A stretch of DNA of 64,000 bases from Mucilaginibacter xinganensis (GTDB taxonomy: Bacteria; Bacteroidota; Bacteroidia; Sphingobacteriales; Sphingobacteriaceae), in the NCBI RefSeq assembly GCF_002257585.1, contig NZ_CP022743.1, positions 2,418,001 through 2,482,000 of the forward strand. Direction: 5' to 3'. Position numbers and translations under genes: made by a program. A model generated the notes under the pieces. It saw only the letters and a list, made by a program, of their open reading frames with translations. It was not told the DNA's origin and made no database searches. Every line of letters starts with the position of its first letter. The first letter of the stretch is position 1. Below are positions 39,901-47,992 of this stretch, in pieces.

Positions 39901-42276
39901 TTTAAGATCTATTTCGCCGGTGCTGGTATTAACGAATACCAGGCCGGCAGGTGTTGCACTGTAAGTACCGCTGCTGGCACCCGCGCCGATAACCGGGAGC
40001 GGGTTACCTGCATCCTGGCAATAAACGGCACTGTAGCTAAAGTTTGCTACCGCATTGGTAAATATTTTGAATTGAATTTTTGTCGGTGCCGCGCAGGTAC
40101 CGTTGCCGGCAAAAGTAATAGTATAAGTTCCGGCGGTACTGTTAGCAAGATCAATTTCGCCGGTTGTTGGATTAATAGCCATCCCAGCCGGGGTGGCGCT
40201 GAAAGTGCCGCCTGCAGGATTATAAATAACAGGTATTGGGTTTGGCGCGAAAATACAAGCCGAACCGGTTGGGTATTTAAATTGCGGCTGTGCGGGTGAA
40301 TTTATGGTTATGGTTACCGGTGTTCTGCCGCTAACGCACTGTCCAACTGTGTTTTGTATATAATAGGTTGTATTTGCAAACAGGGCTGGTGTGACAAATA
40401 CGGCACCTGTTTTAACCAAATTACCCGATACAGGGGCATCATACCATTGAACCGTGCCAGCAGCAACACTTGCGGTTAAAGTTGTTGATTTGCCGGTACA
40501 TACAGCTGTATTTCCAGTTACAGCCGGGGCGGATGGCACCGCATTAACCGTTACGGTAACTGCTTTTCGCGCGCTTGAACAACCGTTTTTTGTTATTTGC
40601 ACATAATAAATGCTTGTTGAGTTTAGGGCGGGCGTGGTATAAGCCTGGCCTGATGCCAGCAATGCACCGCCAGTTGCACTGTCATACCATTCATAAGTGC
40701 TCCCCGCTGCGCCGCCGCTTGCAGCAAGTGATGCCGTGCTGCCCGCACAGGTAGTTGCGTTACTTGCTGCCGGGGGTAAAACTATGGGATTTACCGAAAC
40801 CGTTACAACGGTGCGGGCACTGGTACAGCCACCTACAGTAGTTTGTACATAATATTTTGTAGTTGCCGTTAACGCAGGTGTGGTAAAACTGGTGCCGGTA
40901 TGCAATAAAGTTCCGTTTACTGCTGCATCATACCATTCATAGGTGCCGCCCGGCCCGGTTGCCGTTAATGTTGTTGAAGACCCGTTACAAATAATGGTAC
41001 CGGAAACAGAAGGTGCCGCAGGAGGAGGGGTAATAACAACTCTTACAAGCGAACGGAGACTTGAACAGCCAATATTATTAGCCTCTACGTAATAATTGGT
41101 TGACGAGTTTAAGACCGGAGTTTGATAAGTAATGCCCGTTTTTAGTAAATTTCCGCCAACCGCAGTATCATACCATTGATATATGCCGGTAGGTGTGGTA
41201 GAAGCGGTTAGTAATATGGACGATCCTTTACAGGTAGTTTGAACCTGGTCGCCCGGTGCAGCCGGGATTTGATTCACTGTAACTGTTAACGAAGCCCTTG
41301 CGCTTTCACATCCATTTATAGAGTTTTGAACATAATAAGTTTTAGAAGCCGTTAACGCCGGGGTGGTGTAATCGGGGCTTAATATCAGTGGTTGTCCGCC
41401 GCTGGGAACGTCAAACCACGAATAAATCCCTTGTCCCGGAGTTACATGCAGGCTGGCCTTTGAACCCGAACAAATGGAAATGTTTTGGGTAACCGGTGTT
41501 TGCGGAGCCGGCGTTACTTTAGCTATCACAGGCGTACGCGCACTGGTACACCCATTTATTGTAGCTACAACATAATAGGTAGTTGTTGCTGTAAGTACCG
41601 GAGTTGAGAAAGCTGGCCCTGTAGCCAATATCGCGCCCCCTGTTGAAGCAGCATACCACTCGTAGTTGCTGCCGCCGCTTGCAGTTAAAACAGCGCCGTT
41701 ACCGTAGCAAACAGTCATCCCGGTAACCGTTGGATTGCCGGTGGCATTTACAAAAACACCGGTTCGTAAACTCGTGCATCCGTTTACTGTTGTTTGCACA
41801 TAAAAAGTTATTCCTGAATTAATGGGTGGTGTTACAAAAGTATCCCCGCTTCCCAAAAAATTCCCACCCGTAGGGGCGTCAAACCATTGATAAAAGCCGC
41901 CCGGGGAAGTTGCTTTAAGCGTTGCGGAAGTATTGGTGCAAACCAGCGCACTTGACGGGTTTACAGAGGGAGCATCGGGTGTGGCCGCGGTAAGAATGGT
42001 TATGCTTTTTGATACAGGCTGGCAACCCGGCGTTTTGTCACTTACAATAACCGTATAGGTATCCTCCTTATTAACGTCTATTGATGGCGTGGTTTGGCCG
42101 GTTTTCCAGGCATAGGTATAAGGGCCGGTTCCCCCGGAAGCATTGGCAGTAAGCGTTACTTTATTCCCGGAACAGATACTGGTAGCTGATGCCGACAAGT
42201 TAACGCTTAATGTACATTGGCCGTACCCTGCTACTGACAATAAAAAAAAGACAAGGGCAAATAAACATTTTCTCAT
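36964..42276 (-). CDS. Giant Ig-repeat protein with T9SS type B sorting domain (1770 aa)
   Basis: Signal peptide MRKCLFALVFFLLSVAGYGQ. A PKD-like domain at ~22-95, then a tandem array of about nine ~80-residue Ig-like repeats (core: C-x-G-x-[TS]-x-L-x-A, G-x-Y-x-WYDAAxGGxLL, TTYYVxTxNGCxSxR). Two repeats are separated from the rest by a PKD-type spacer with ATPAG and STGEIDL motifs. Three ~92-residue PKD-like units (WSRAAVAGI, TITETLINT) follow, then two NAGPDQ units. The C-terminal gliding-motility/CHU_C domain (TPNTFTPNADGVNDQWNIKG, VDIFTRYGQKVY, LPAGVYYYVI) ends in a single Arg. It is exported by the type IX system and displayed or released at the cell surface, probably as an adhesin. It is the only T9SS cargo in the window. 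Confidence 0.93.
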   Translation of the reverse strand: MRKCLFALVFFLLSVAGYGQCTLSVNLSASATSICSGNKVTLTANASGGTGPYTYAWKTGQTTPSIDVNKEDTYTVIVSDKTPGCQPVSKSITILTAATPDAPSVNPSSALVCTNTSATLKATSPGGFYQWFDAPTGGNFLGSGDTFVTPPINSGITFYVQTTVNGCTSLRTGVFVNATGNPTVTGMTVCYGNGAVLTASGGSNYEWYAASTGGAILATGPAFSTPVLTATTTYYVVATINGCTSARTPVIAKVTPAPQTPVTQNISICSGSKASLHVTPGQGIYSWFDVPSGGQPLILSPDYTTPALTASKTYYVQNSINGCESARASLTVTVNQIPAAPGDQVQTTCKGSSILLTASTTPTGIYQWYDTAVGGNLLKTGITYQTPVLNSSTNYYVEANNIGCSSLRSLVRVVITPPPAAPSVSGTIICNGSSTTLTATGPGGTYEWYDAAVNGTLLHTGTSFTTPALTATTKYYVQTTVGGCTSARTVVTVSVNPIVLPPAASNATTCAGSTASLAASGGAAGSTYEWYDSATGGALLASGQAYTTPALNSTSIYYVQITKNGCSSARKAVTVTVNAVPSAPAVTGNTAVCTGKSTTLTASVAAGTVQWYDAPVSGNLVKTGAVFVTPALFANTTYYIQNTVGQCVSGRTPVTITINSPAQPQFKYPTGSACIFAPNPIPVIYNPAGGTFSATPAGMAINPTTGEIDLANSTAGTYTITFAGNGTCAAPTKIQFKIFTNAVANFSYSAVYCQDAGNPLPVIGAGASSGTYSATPAGLVFVNTSTGEIDLKKSIPQTYTVTNTIPAVGSCGGATASSTVTIDPGVIISAGPDQTVPAGSNIQLNGSVSAGATAKWSGGTGSFSNINLPNAIYTPGAAETSAVLTFTSSDPPGSCGPKSDNVTITFKNTPLSPTVTGNATCLGSSATLSAIAPGGTYNWYDAATAGTLLFIGASYTTPALLTNTTYYVETVNSIGIASPRTAVTVTVNSVPNAPVVPNVPVCSGNSAILTPTDLTGSFVWYDAAVNGNILSVNPTYTTPALTASQSYYVQKTVNGCVSPLTQVDVTVSPLPAITSSSIASVCSGNALNYTITANIPTATFLWSRAQKAGISNPAAANQTSNTITETLINTSSAAVDVTYIITPVNNGCSGNPFNYVVTVYPTPAVISPPTATICDQNPVNYEIKFNTAANFEWSRAAVAGIGNTAISGQNTGTIRETLINTTNVPVDVKYIIQSATSTCAGAPFILTVTVNPSLHITSSQTANACSGEPQDYTITSSLPGTTYRWSRAAVPGISNPAVSNQTSATITETLINTGTVATHVVYIINPSANGCSGPTFFLVVIINPQPAKPIANSNSPICIGSTIKLRTTDLANATFQWTGPNGFTSTQQNPDIPNVTLANLGTYNLNVFVDGCPSVTSTAAVVVREPPHANAGPDQFVCVLAPDIILNGQVTGGTSTGIWSTTGTGTFSPSITDLHAQYLPTAADKANGRVNFALTSTSDDDCAISVDSVSVFFGPAPAVNAGPDQSVCSQTSNVQLDGNVKIAGGGLWKTSGTGTFSPSANQLNAAYMPSAADVAAGSVNLILFATSAGPCDIASDTMKVSFIPPPTVNAGGTRYVLRNRTITLMPTVGDENVQYLWTPNLDISSNTVKNPVITGVVDRTYTLQITDARGCINTDTARVIVSPEIITPNTFTPNADGVNDQWNIKGLIAYTDATVDIFTRYGQKVYHSIGYSKPWDGVFNGKKLPAGVYYYVIDTKLFQQVLSGSLTLIR

Positions 42277-42634
42277 AAATAGCTATGAGCTTCAATTTTC
42301 TAACTTAATTTATCGGCTATAAATGACTGTCAGTCATTTATATTACTGCTTTTACGCAGCGGGCATTCTTTTTGTTTAAAAGTCCTGTTAATTATTACGA
42401 AACCCTTGCGGTTAATTATTAAGTAAAGTTAGTAAACTTAAGTTATGTAACAAACCTGGTACAATATAAGTTATCAACGTTATAAAGGGTGTAACCGGCA
42501 ATCGGCTACGCCTGCTGGATAGCGTAAGCGGTTTCGCTGAAAAGATGTTAACAAGTTGAATTAACTGCACACTCCTGTTTACGATCAATTTCAAAACTGT
42601 AGTACTTTTATAATAAATAATTTATTTTGAACCG
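42277..42634. other. 358-bp gap upstream of the T9SS protein, with operator-like palindrome
   Basis: Its only clear structure is the palindrome at 42320-42340 (listed separately), 44 bp before the T9SS gene start on the minus strand. The rest is AT-rich and holds no gene I can support. Confidence 0.6.
42320..42340. promoter_or_regulatory. 21-bp palindrome TAAATGACTG-T-CAGTCATTTA
   Basis: A perfect 10-bp inverted repeat with a single central T. The core TGACTG/CAGTCA resembles operators of TetR-family regulators. It lies in the promoter region of the giant T9SS protein. No TetR gene is present in the window, so the regulator would act from elsewhere. Confidence 0.6.
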
Positions 42635-42852
42635 ATGAATAAACCGGACAGCGCATTTGAGCTTTTTGATGCTTACAACAAGCAGGACCCACGCAGTCTT
42701 GCCCTTGATGGTGTAAGTGAGCCGCAGGAATATTTCTTTGCCGTTAAATTGTATAAGTGGATTTTAAAATTAAATCCGGGTGCTTCTGAAGAGTTATTGT
42801 TAGCGTCAAGGAGCCAGCATATCGGAAGGTGGGAAATTTCGTTTGAAGCTTA
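42635..42852 (+). pseudogene. DUF4202 gene fragment (N-terminal half)
   Basis: The frame from ATG 42635 starts MNKPDSAFELFDAYNKQDPR and continues through EPQEYFFAVKLYKWILKLNP and LASRSQHIGRWEISFEAYPA, the N-terminal half of DUF4202 proteins (glutamyl-tRNA synthetase-adjacent family). After AYPA the frame runs into an aldo/keto reductase fragment, so the gene is truncated to about 70 residues. It is a remnant, not a functional gene. Confidence 0.8.
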
Positions 42853-43106
42853 CCCCGCTTTTCAGCGGATTCGCGTAAAGCCAACCAGGCAATGGTCGAT
42901 TTGCTTACAGGTATTGCGAAAGAAAAAAGTGCAACGCCCGCACAAATAGCGCTGGGCTGGTTGCTGGAACAAAAGCCCTGGATAGTTCGATTAACGGACC
43001 CACAAAATCACATCGCCTGCGCGAAAACCTGGGGGCGGTTGCGGTGGAACTGACAGCAGCCGACTTGGCTAAAATTGGAGAAGCGGCCATCGGCTGCCTG
43101 CATTAA
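42853..43106 (+). pseudogene. Aldo/keto reductase C-terminal fragment, frameshifted
   Basis: Translation from 42853 gives PRFSADSRKANQAMVDLLTG, then ATPAQIALGWLLEQKPWIV, the C-terminal cofactor-binding region of an aldo/keto reductase. At about 42986 the frame shifts; in the new frame it reads INGPTKSHRLRENLGAVAVE, then LTAADLAKIGEAA to TAA at 43104-43106. Both N-terminal truncation and the frameshift mark it as a pseudogene. Confidence 0.8.
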
Positions 43107-43534
43107 CACCCGAACAGGATAAAGCACTGGCTACCACCCCTGCCGACGAACTGCTTTCGCTGGATTTCCTGCAGCCGGGCCAGGTTAAAGATTCTCTGCA
43201 TGCTTACCAGCTATCTAAAAGGGGAAACTCGTTAAGCGTTATGGCAGAGGCCGTTAACTGGGGTAAGCGCGGGGCGCGAATCAATGCCATTAGCCCGGGA
43301 ATAATTATTACGCCGCTTGCCAAAGATGAATTGTCCGGCCCGCGCGGCGAAGGATATCGCAAAATGATAGCAATCTCGCCTGCAGGTCGCGCCGGAACGC
43401 CCGATGAGGTTGGAGCAGTCGGGGAACTATTAATGGGCCCCCACGGCGCATTTATTACCGGCAGTGACTTTTTAATGGATGGCGGCGTCACTGCGGCGTA
43501 TTGGTACGGTGAACTTGCCCCAAAAACTGAATAA
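43106..43534 (+). pseudogene. Short-chain dehydrogenase C-terminal fragment
   Basis: An open frame without a proper start: TPEQDKALATTPADELLSLD, then AYQLSKRGN (catalytic Y-x3-K), RINAISPGIIITPLAKDEL, GRAGTPDEVGAVGELLMGP and ITGSDFLMDGGVTAAYWYG to the stop at 43532-43534. This is the C-terminal half of a classical SDR without the glycine-rich NAD site. It abuts the AKR remnant directly, so an internal deletion joined them. Confidence 0.82.
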
Positions 43535-43543
43535 TTTGATGTT

Positions 43544-43684
43544 ATGAAGAAAGTAATAATTATTGGTGCCGGTGGAAGCCTTGCGCAACATGTAATAGAA
43601 GCAGCGAAGCGGTTGATCATACAACACTTACTCTCTTCCTTAGAAACAAAAGCAGGCTTTAAACAGCCGACAAACAGTCGATAA
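43544..43684 (+). pseudogene. NAD(P)-binding (atypical SDR) N-terminal fragment, frameshifted
   Basis: ATG 43544 starts MKKVIIIGAGGSLAQHVIEA, an NmrA-like Rossmann start with GxGGxxA. After ~22 residues a frameshift occurs; another frame continues AVDHTTLTLFLRNKSRL before a stop. Only the first ~40 residues of the original protein remain. Confidence 0.72.
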
Positions 43685-43722
43685 GGTTGTCTTGATATTC
43701 CTTTTTTGTACTTAGGCGATAA

Positions 43723-44487
43723 TTAATCCCAGATCCCGTTCTGTGCTGTGAAGATTATCGGCTGGCCTCCGGTTACCATAATGGTATGCTCGTGCTGCGC
43801 AACAAAACCACCTTTGTTGCCGCTTAGTGTCCAGCCATCAGCTTGTGTATCGGCAATTGTAGACCGTGTAGAAATAAATGTCTCTATAGCTACTACCGAA
43901 TTTTTTTTGAACCGCGCGGTGTTATACCTGTCGCAGTAATTAGCTATCTCGTGGGGTTCTTCGTGCAAGCTGCGGCCAACACCATGACCGGTGAGGTTTT
44001 TAATTACCATGTAGCCGGCTTTCCTTGCTTCAGTCTCAATCAACCTGCCAATCTCTGATATTTTTACGCCACCTTTAATGTTGCTGATTGCTTTCCTTAA
44101 AATGTCTTTGGATGCTGCCACCAGTTTGCCATGGCCGTGGATATCCTCGCCTAATACAAACGAACCGCCATTATCTGCCCAATAGCCGTTTAATTCTGCC
44201 GATACATCAATATTTACCAGGTCGCCTTCTTTCAATATTTTATCTGCCGATGGCATGCCGTGCGCAGCCTCCTCATTAACACTTATACAGGTATAGCCCG
44301 GAAAACCGTAGGTTAGCTTGGGTGCAGAATTTGCACCCATTTGTGCCAGCAATTCACCGCCGTATTCGTCAAGTTCCTTTGTTGAAAGCCCCGGTTTGGC
44401 AAACTCACGCATCTTTTTAAGTGTAATGGCAACAGCGTCGCTTGCCTCTTGCATTCCAATTCTTTCGCTTTCGGTAGTTATAGACAT
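43723..44487 (-). CDS. map: Methionine aminopeptidase, type I
   Basis: From ATG 44487 it encodes ~254 residues; an in-frame start at 44520 would add 11. It removes the initiator methionine in the cytoplasm. Metal ligands are in the expected order: Asp in VNIDVSAELNGYWADNGG (two Asp), His in NLTGHGVGRSLHEEP, Glu in VVAIETFIST and Glu in QHEHTIMVTGG. GYTCISVNEEAAHGMPS is a further signature block. A -7-like TAGTTTTG (44516-44509, minus) fits a short 5' leader. It is distinct from a ribosomal-operon map, so it may be a second copy (inference). Confidence 0.93.
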   Translation of the reverse strand: MSITTESERIGMQEASDAVAITLKKMREFAKPGLSTKELDEYGGELLAQMGANSAPKLTYGFPGYTCISVNEEAAHGMPSADKILKEGDLVNIDVSAELNGYWADNGGSFVLGEDIHGHGKLVAASKDILRKAISNIKGGVKISEIGRLIETEARKAGYMVIKNLTGHGVGRSLHEEPHEIANYCDRYNTARFKKNSVVAIETFISTRSTIADTQADGWTLSGNKGGFVAQHEHTIMVTGGQPIIFTAQNGIWD

Positions 44488-44872
44488 TTTTAAGGTTTTT
44501 ATCGGTTGCAAAACTAACAATTAATATAGTTAAGAGCGTTGGACAAACGTCAGTTTACAATACAATGTTCCTGTCAACCAATAAAACAGCATAATAAAAA
44601 GCAGTATTCCTTATTGACCTGAATCGTGCCTGGCTTTTATAATTATTCCACTATAATAATATGCTTTTCAATATTATTAAAATTAAAACTTACAGCTAAT
44701 AATGGTATTCAGTATCAGGCGTGAAAAACAGCGTGAAATAAAAAAAATATATTCAGATTGTAAATCAGGCTTTATTTTGGGATTATGGTTGGATAAAAAG
44801 TATATTGCCCCTGCAAAACTAAAAGCAAATTAAACCTATAAGCCTGCTTCCCACCGGCAGTTACTAATTGAA
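44488..44872. other. 385-bp divergent gap between map and uxaC
   Basis: AT-rich, with promoters expected for map (minus) and the uronate operon (plus). I see no gene and no strong palindrome in it. Confidence 0.5.
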
Positions 44873-46285
44873 ATGAAAAGTTTTTTAAATGAAGATTTTT
44901 TACTGGAAACCAAAACGGCACAGCGGCTGTATCACGACTATGCTGCCGGGTTACCCATAATTGATTATCACTGCCATTTGCCACCCGACCAGATAGCCGA
45001 AGATCTCAACTTTAAAAACCTAACACAAATATGGCTCAACGGAGATCATTACAAATGGCGTGCAATGCGCGCAAACGGGATAAGCGAGGCCTATGTAACA
45101 GGTGATAAAACTGATTGGGAGAAATTTGAGCAGTGGGCCGCTACCGTTCCTTATACTCTGCGGAATCCATTATATCACTGGACACACCTGGAACTGCAAC
45201 GATACTTTGATATCAACGAGATTTTATCACCGGCAACGGCAAAAAGGATTTATGAGGAGTGCAATGAAAAACTGAGTTCGCCGGAATACAGCGTAAGGAG
45301 TATTATCAAAAGCAGGAATGTGGAGGTAGTTTGTACCACCGACGATCCTTTGGATAGCTTGTCACATCACAAAAAAATAAAAAATGATGGTTACAGCGTA
45401 AAGGTTTTACCCGCTTTTAGGCCTGATAAAGCAATGGAAGCTAATGATACCAAAACGTTAAACGCCTATATCGGCAATTTGGAAACGCTGGCGGGCTACT
45501 CAATTTTTGATTTTAACAGATACCTGGCAGCCCTCAAGAGCAGGCATGATTACTTTGCGGAAAACGGCTGTTGCTTGTCTGATCACGGATTGGAGCATTT
45601 GTATGCTGAAAATTATACAGAGCTGGAGATAAGGATCATTTTTACTAAAATAAGAAATGAGCAAAGCCTGACTACAGATGAAGCAGCACAATTTAAATCG
45701 GCCATGCTGTACCATTTTGCATGTTGGGATAATGAAAAAGGATGGGTTCAGCAATACCACCTGGGTGCGCTGCGCAATAATAACACCCGGGCGCTAAGTG
45801 AAGTCGGGCCTGATACCGGTTATGATTCCATGGGTGATTTTTCGCAGGGAAAAGCATTGTCGGGATTTTTGAATAAGCTTGAATCAGGAAATAGATTAAC
45901 TAAAACCATTTTATATAACCTTAACCCGGCAGACAACGAACTAATGGCAACAATGGCGGGTAATTTTAACGACGGTACAATTGCAGGAAAAATGCAATAT
46001 GGTTCGGCGTGGTGGTTTTTAGATCAGAAGGACGGGATGATCAAACAAATTAACGCCCTGTCCAACATGGGGCTTTTAAGCCGTATGGTAGGGATGCTTA
46101 CTGATTCCCGTAGCTTTTTGTCATTTCCCCGGCATGAATATTTTAGAAGGATCCTTTGTAATTTGTTTGGTAACGATATTGAGAACGGGGAACTGCCAAA
46201 TGACCTGGAATGGACAGGTAAAGTGATAAGTGATATTTGTTATTACAACGCCAAAAAATACTTTGATTTTGACAAAATAAAATGA
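44873..46285 (+). CDS. uxaC: Glucuronate (uronate) isomerase
   Basis: 470 residues, the family length. It isomerises D-glucuronate to D-fructuronate and D-galacturonate to D-tagaturonate. Metal-binding HxH in IIDYHCHLPPDQIAEDLNF (residues ~27-45). Other signature blocks are WLNGDHYKWRAMRANGI, VVCTTDDPLDSL, LPAFRPDKAM, CLSDHGLEHLY, WVQQYHLGALRNNNTR and GSAWWFLDQKDGM; it ends SFPRHEYFRRILCN. It is the first gene of a five-gene operon; the stop overlaps the next start as ATGA. Substrate choice (glucuronate or galacturonate) cannot be read from sequence. Confidence 0.96.
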   Translation: MKSFLNEDFLLETKTAQRLYHDYAAGLPIIDYHCHLPPDQIAEDLNFKNLTQIWLNGDHYKWRAMRANGISEAYVTGDKTDWEKFEQWAATVPYTLRNPLYHWTHLELQRYFDINEILSPATAKRIYEECNEKLSSPEYSVRSIIKSRNVEVVCTTDDPLDSLSHHKKIKNDGYSVKVLPAFRPDKAMEANDTKTLNAYIGNLETLAGYSIFDFNRYLAALKSRHDYFAENGCCLSDHGLEHLYAENYTELEIRIIFTKIRNEQSLTTDEAAQFKSAMLYHFACWDNEKGWVQQYHLGALRNNNTRALSEVGPDTGYDSMGDFSQGKALSGFLNKLESGNRLTKTILYNLNPADNELMATMAGNFNDGTIAGKMQYGSAWWFLDQKDGMIKQINALSNMGLLSRMVGMLTDSRSFLSFPRHEYFRRILCNLFGNDIENGELPNDLEWTGKVISDICYYNAKKYFDFDKIK

Positions 46286-47316
46286 GCGCAGCCTTTAAAA
46301 TAAACAGATCGGGTAAAATATTATCTTTTGGCGAGCTATTGCTGAGGATAACGCCGGATGCCAATGGCGAGTGGCTCAATAATAATCAGCTGCCATTTTA
46401 TGTTGGCGGAGCTGAACTAAATGTGGCAACAGCTTTAGCTTTATGGGGATTGCAATCTCAATATTTTACGGTTTTGCCTGATAATGGTTTATCAGTTCAA
46501 ATTGTTAAATATCTGCAGCAGCAAAAAATTGATACCCGCTCGGTTTCTTTTGGTGCGGGCAGGCTGGGCCTTTATTATTTAACAAAAGGGCAGGACCTTA
46601 AACATGATGCCTTAATATATGACCGTGCAGGTTCGGCATTTTCGCTGCTAAAAACGGGTACTATTGATTGGGACAAGATGCTGCAGGATGTAAGCTGGTT
46701 TCATTTCAGCGCTATTTGTCCGGCAATTAATCAACAAGTGGCCGACGTTTGTTCGGAAGCCTTGCAAGCGGCGTCAAAAAAAGGGATCACCATTTCGGTT
46801 GATCTAAATTACCGCTCAAAATTATGGCAATATGGTAAAACGCCATTAGAGATAATGCCAGGGCTGGCAAAATACTGCGATTTGATAATGGGTAACGTTT
46901 GGGCTGCTGAAACCATGCTTGGAATTGCTGTTGAACCCAATATTCATGAATCGGGTCAAAAAAGCACCTACTTAAAGGAAGCGTTGAAAACATCGGAGCG
47001 TATCATGCAGCTATATCCAAAATGTAAAGCAGTAGCAAATACTTTCCGGTTCGATGCATCAGCAAATATCGATTATTATACGACGCTTTACACCGGCGGG
47101 AAGTTTTACAGTTCAAAACAGTATGAAACTAAACAGGTGACGGACAAGGTTGGCAGCGGCGATTGTTTTATGGCCGGAATAATTTATGGGTTCTTTAATA
47201 ATTCAGATCCGGTTGAAACTTTAGAATTTGCCACCGCAGCGGCTTTTGAGCAGCTGTTTGTAAAAAGCGATGCTACTGATAAAACGGTCATGGATATAAA
47301 AAAAGCGATGAAATGA
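46282..47316 (+). CDS. kdgK: PfkB-family 2-dehydro-3-deoxygluconokinase
   Basis: Phosphorylates 2-keto-3-deoxygluconate to KDPG in uronate breakdown. 344 residues with the PfkB fold: GELLLRITPDANGEW, then FYVGGAELNVATALALWG (substrate lobe), TISVDLNYRSKLW and the C-terminal DKVGSGDCFMAGIIYG with catalytic Asp in GSGD. Overlaps uxaC by 4 bp (ATGA) and the aldolase gene by 4 bp, so translation is coupled. The genomic context and the sequence both favour KDG kinase over ribokinase or fructokinase. Confidence 0.9.
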   Translation: MSAAFKINRSGKILSFGELLLRITPDANGEWLNNNQLPFYVGGAELNVATALALWGLQSQYFTVLPDNGLSVQIVKYLQQQKIDTRSVSFGAGRLGLYYLTKGQDLKHDALIYDRAGSAFSLLKTGTIDWDKMLQDVSWFHFSAICPAINQQVADVCSEALQAASKKGITISVDLNYRSKLWQYGKTPLEIMPGLAKYCDLIMGNVWAAETMLGIAVEPNIHESGQKSTYLKEALKTSERIMQLYPKCKAVANTFRFDASANIDYYTTLYTGGKFYSSKQYETKQVTDKVGSGDCFMAGIIYGFFNNSDPVETLEFATAAAFEQLFVKSDATDKTVMDIKKAMK

Positions 47317-47972
47317 AGATAAAAAAAGCGGTATTAAACAGTATTTTAACCCAGGGAATGCTGCCTTTGTTTTTTAACGAAGATACTGAAGTAAGCCTGC
47401 AGGTAACCCGCACGCTTTATAAAGCGGGTATAAGAGTAATTGAATATACCAACAGAGGGAAACAGGCTTTAGATAATTTTAAGGCCTTAAAGAAAGCGGC
47501 GAACAAAGAGATGCCCGATCTTCTTTTAGGGATTGGCACCATCAAAAACGTATCGGAAGCGGAAGCCTTTATTGATGTGGGTGCTGATTTTATTGTTTCG
47601 CCGATCATAAACCCGGAGGTTGGCAAAGTTGCCCATAAACATAAACTACTTTGGATCCCCGGTTGTATGACGCCTACAGAGATCTACCTGGCGCAAAAAC
47701 ACGGTGCAGACCTGATCAAGATTTTTCCGGCCAACGTATTGGGTCCGGCGTTTATAAGTTCTATCAGAGAACTCTTTCCGGGGCAGCTTTTTATCCCGAC
47801 TGGCGGGGTTGAGCTAACCACAAAAAATATAAGTTCCTGGTTCCATGCCGGGGTTTGCGCGGTTGGCATGGGCAGCAAATTAATTACAAAAGAAATTACC
47901 GATAAAAAGCTTTACGACAAGTTATATACCGATACTATTAAAGCTATTGAACTGGTTAAAGCTGCAATGTAA
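47313..47972 (+). CDS. eda: 2-dehydro-3-deoxy-phosphogluconate (KDPG) aldolase
   Basis: 219 residues, class I aldolase of the KDPG/KHG family. It cleaves KDPG to pyruvate and glyceraldehyde-3-phosphate. Visible are the RVIEYTNRGKQALDNFKAL block, GIGTIKNVSEAEAFIDVGADFIVSP (Glu-Ala-x-x region), PGCMTPTEIYLAQKHGADLIKIFPANVLG with the Schiff-base Lys in LIKIFP, and PTGGVELTTKNISSW with VGMGSKLI. Translation-coupled to kdgK by a 4-bp overlap. It completes the lower half of the uronate pathway. Confidence 0.93.
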   Translation: MKIKKAVLNSILTQGMLPLFFNEDTEVSLQVTRTLYKAGIRVIEYTNRGKQALDNFKALKKAANKEMPDLLLGIGTIKNVSEAEAFIDVGADFIVSPIINPEVGKVAHKHKLLWIPGCMTPTEIYLAQKHGADLIKIFPANVLGPAFISSIRELFPGQLFIPTGGVELTTKNISSWFHAGVCAVGMGSKLITKEITDKKLYDKLYTDTIKAIELVKAAM

Positions 47973-47992
47973 TTAACCGAAAATCAATAAGT

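Noticed and set aside
37174..40299. Series of plus-strand ORFs opposite the giant T9SS protein
   Set aside because: They are antisense shadows of the repeated Ig-encoding DNA; none has coding features.
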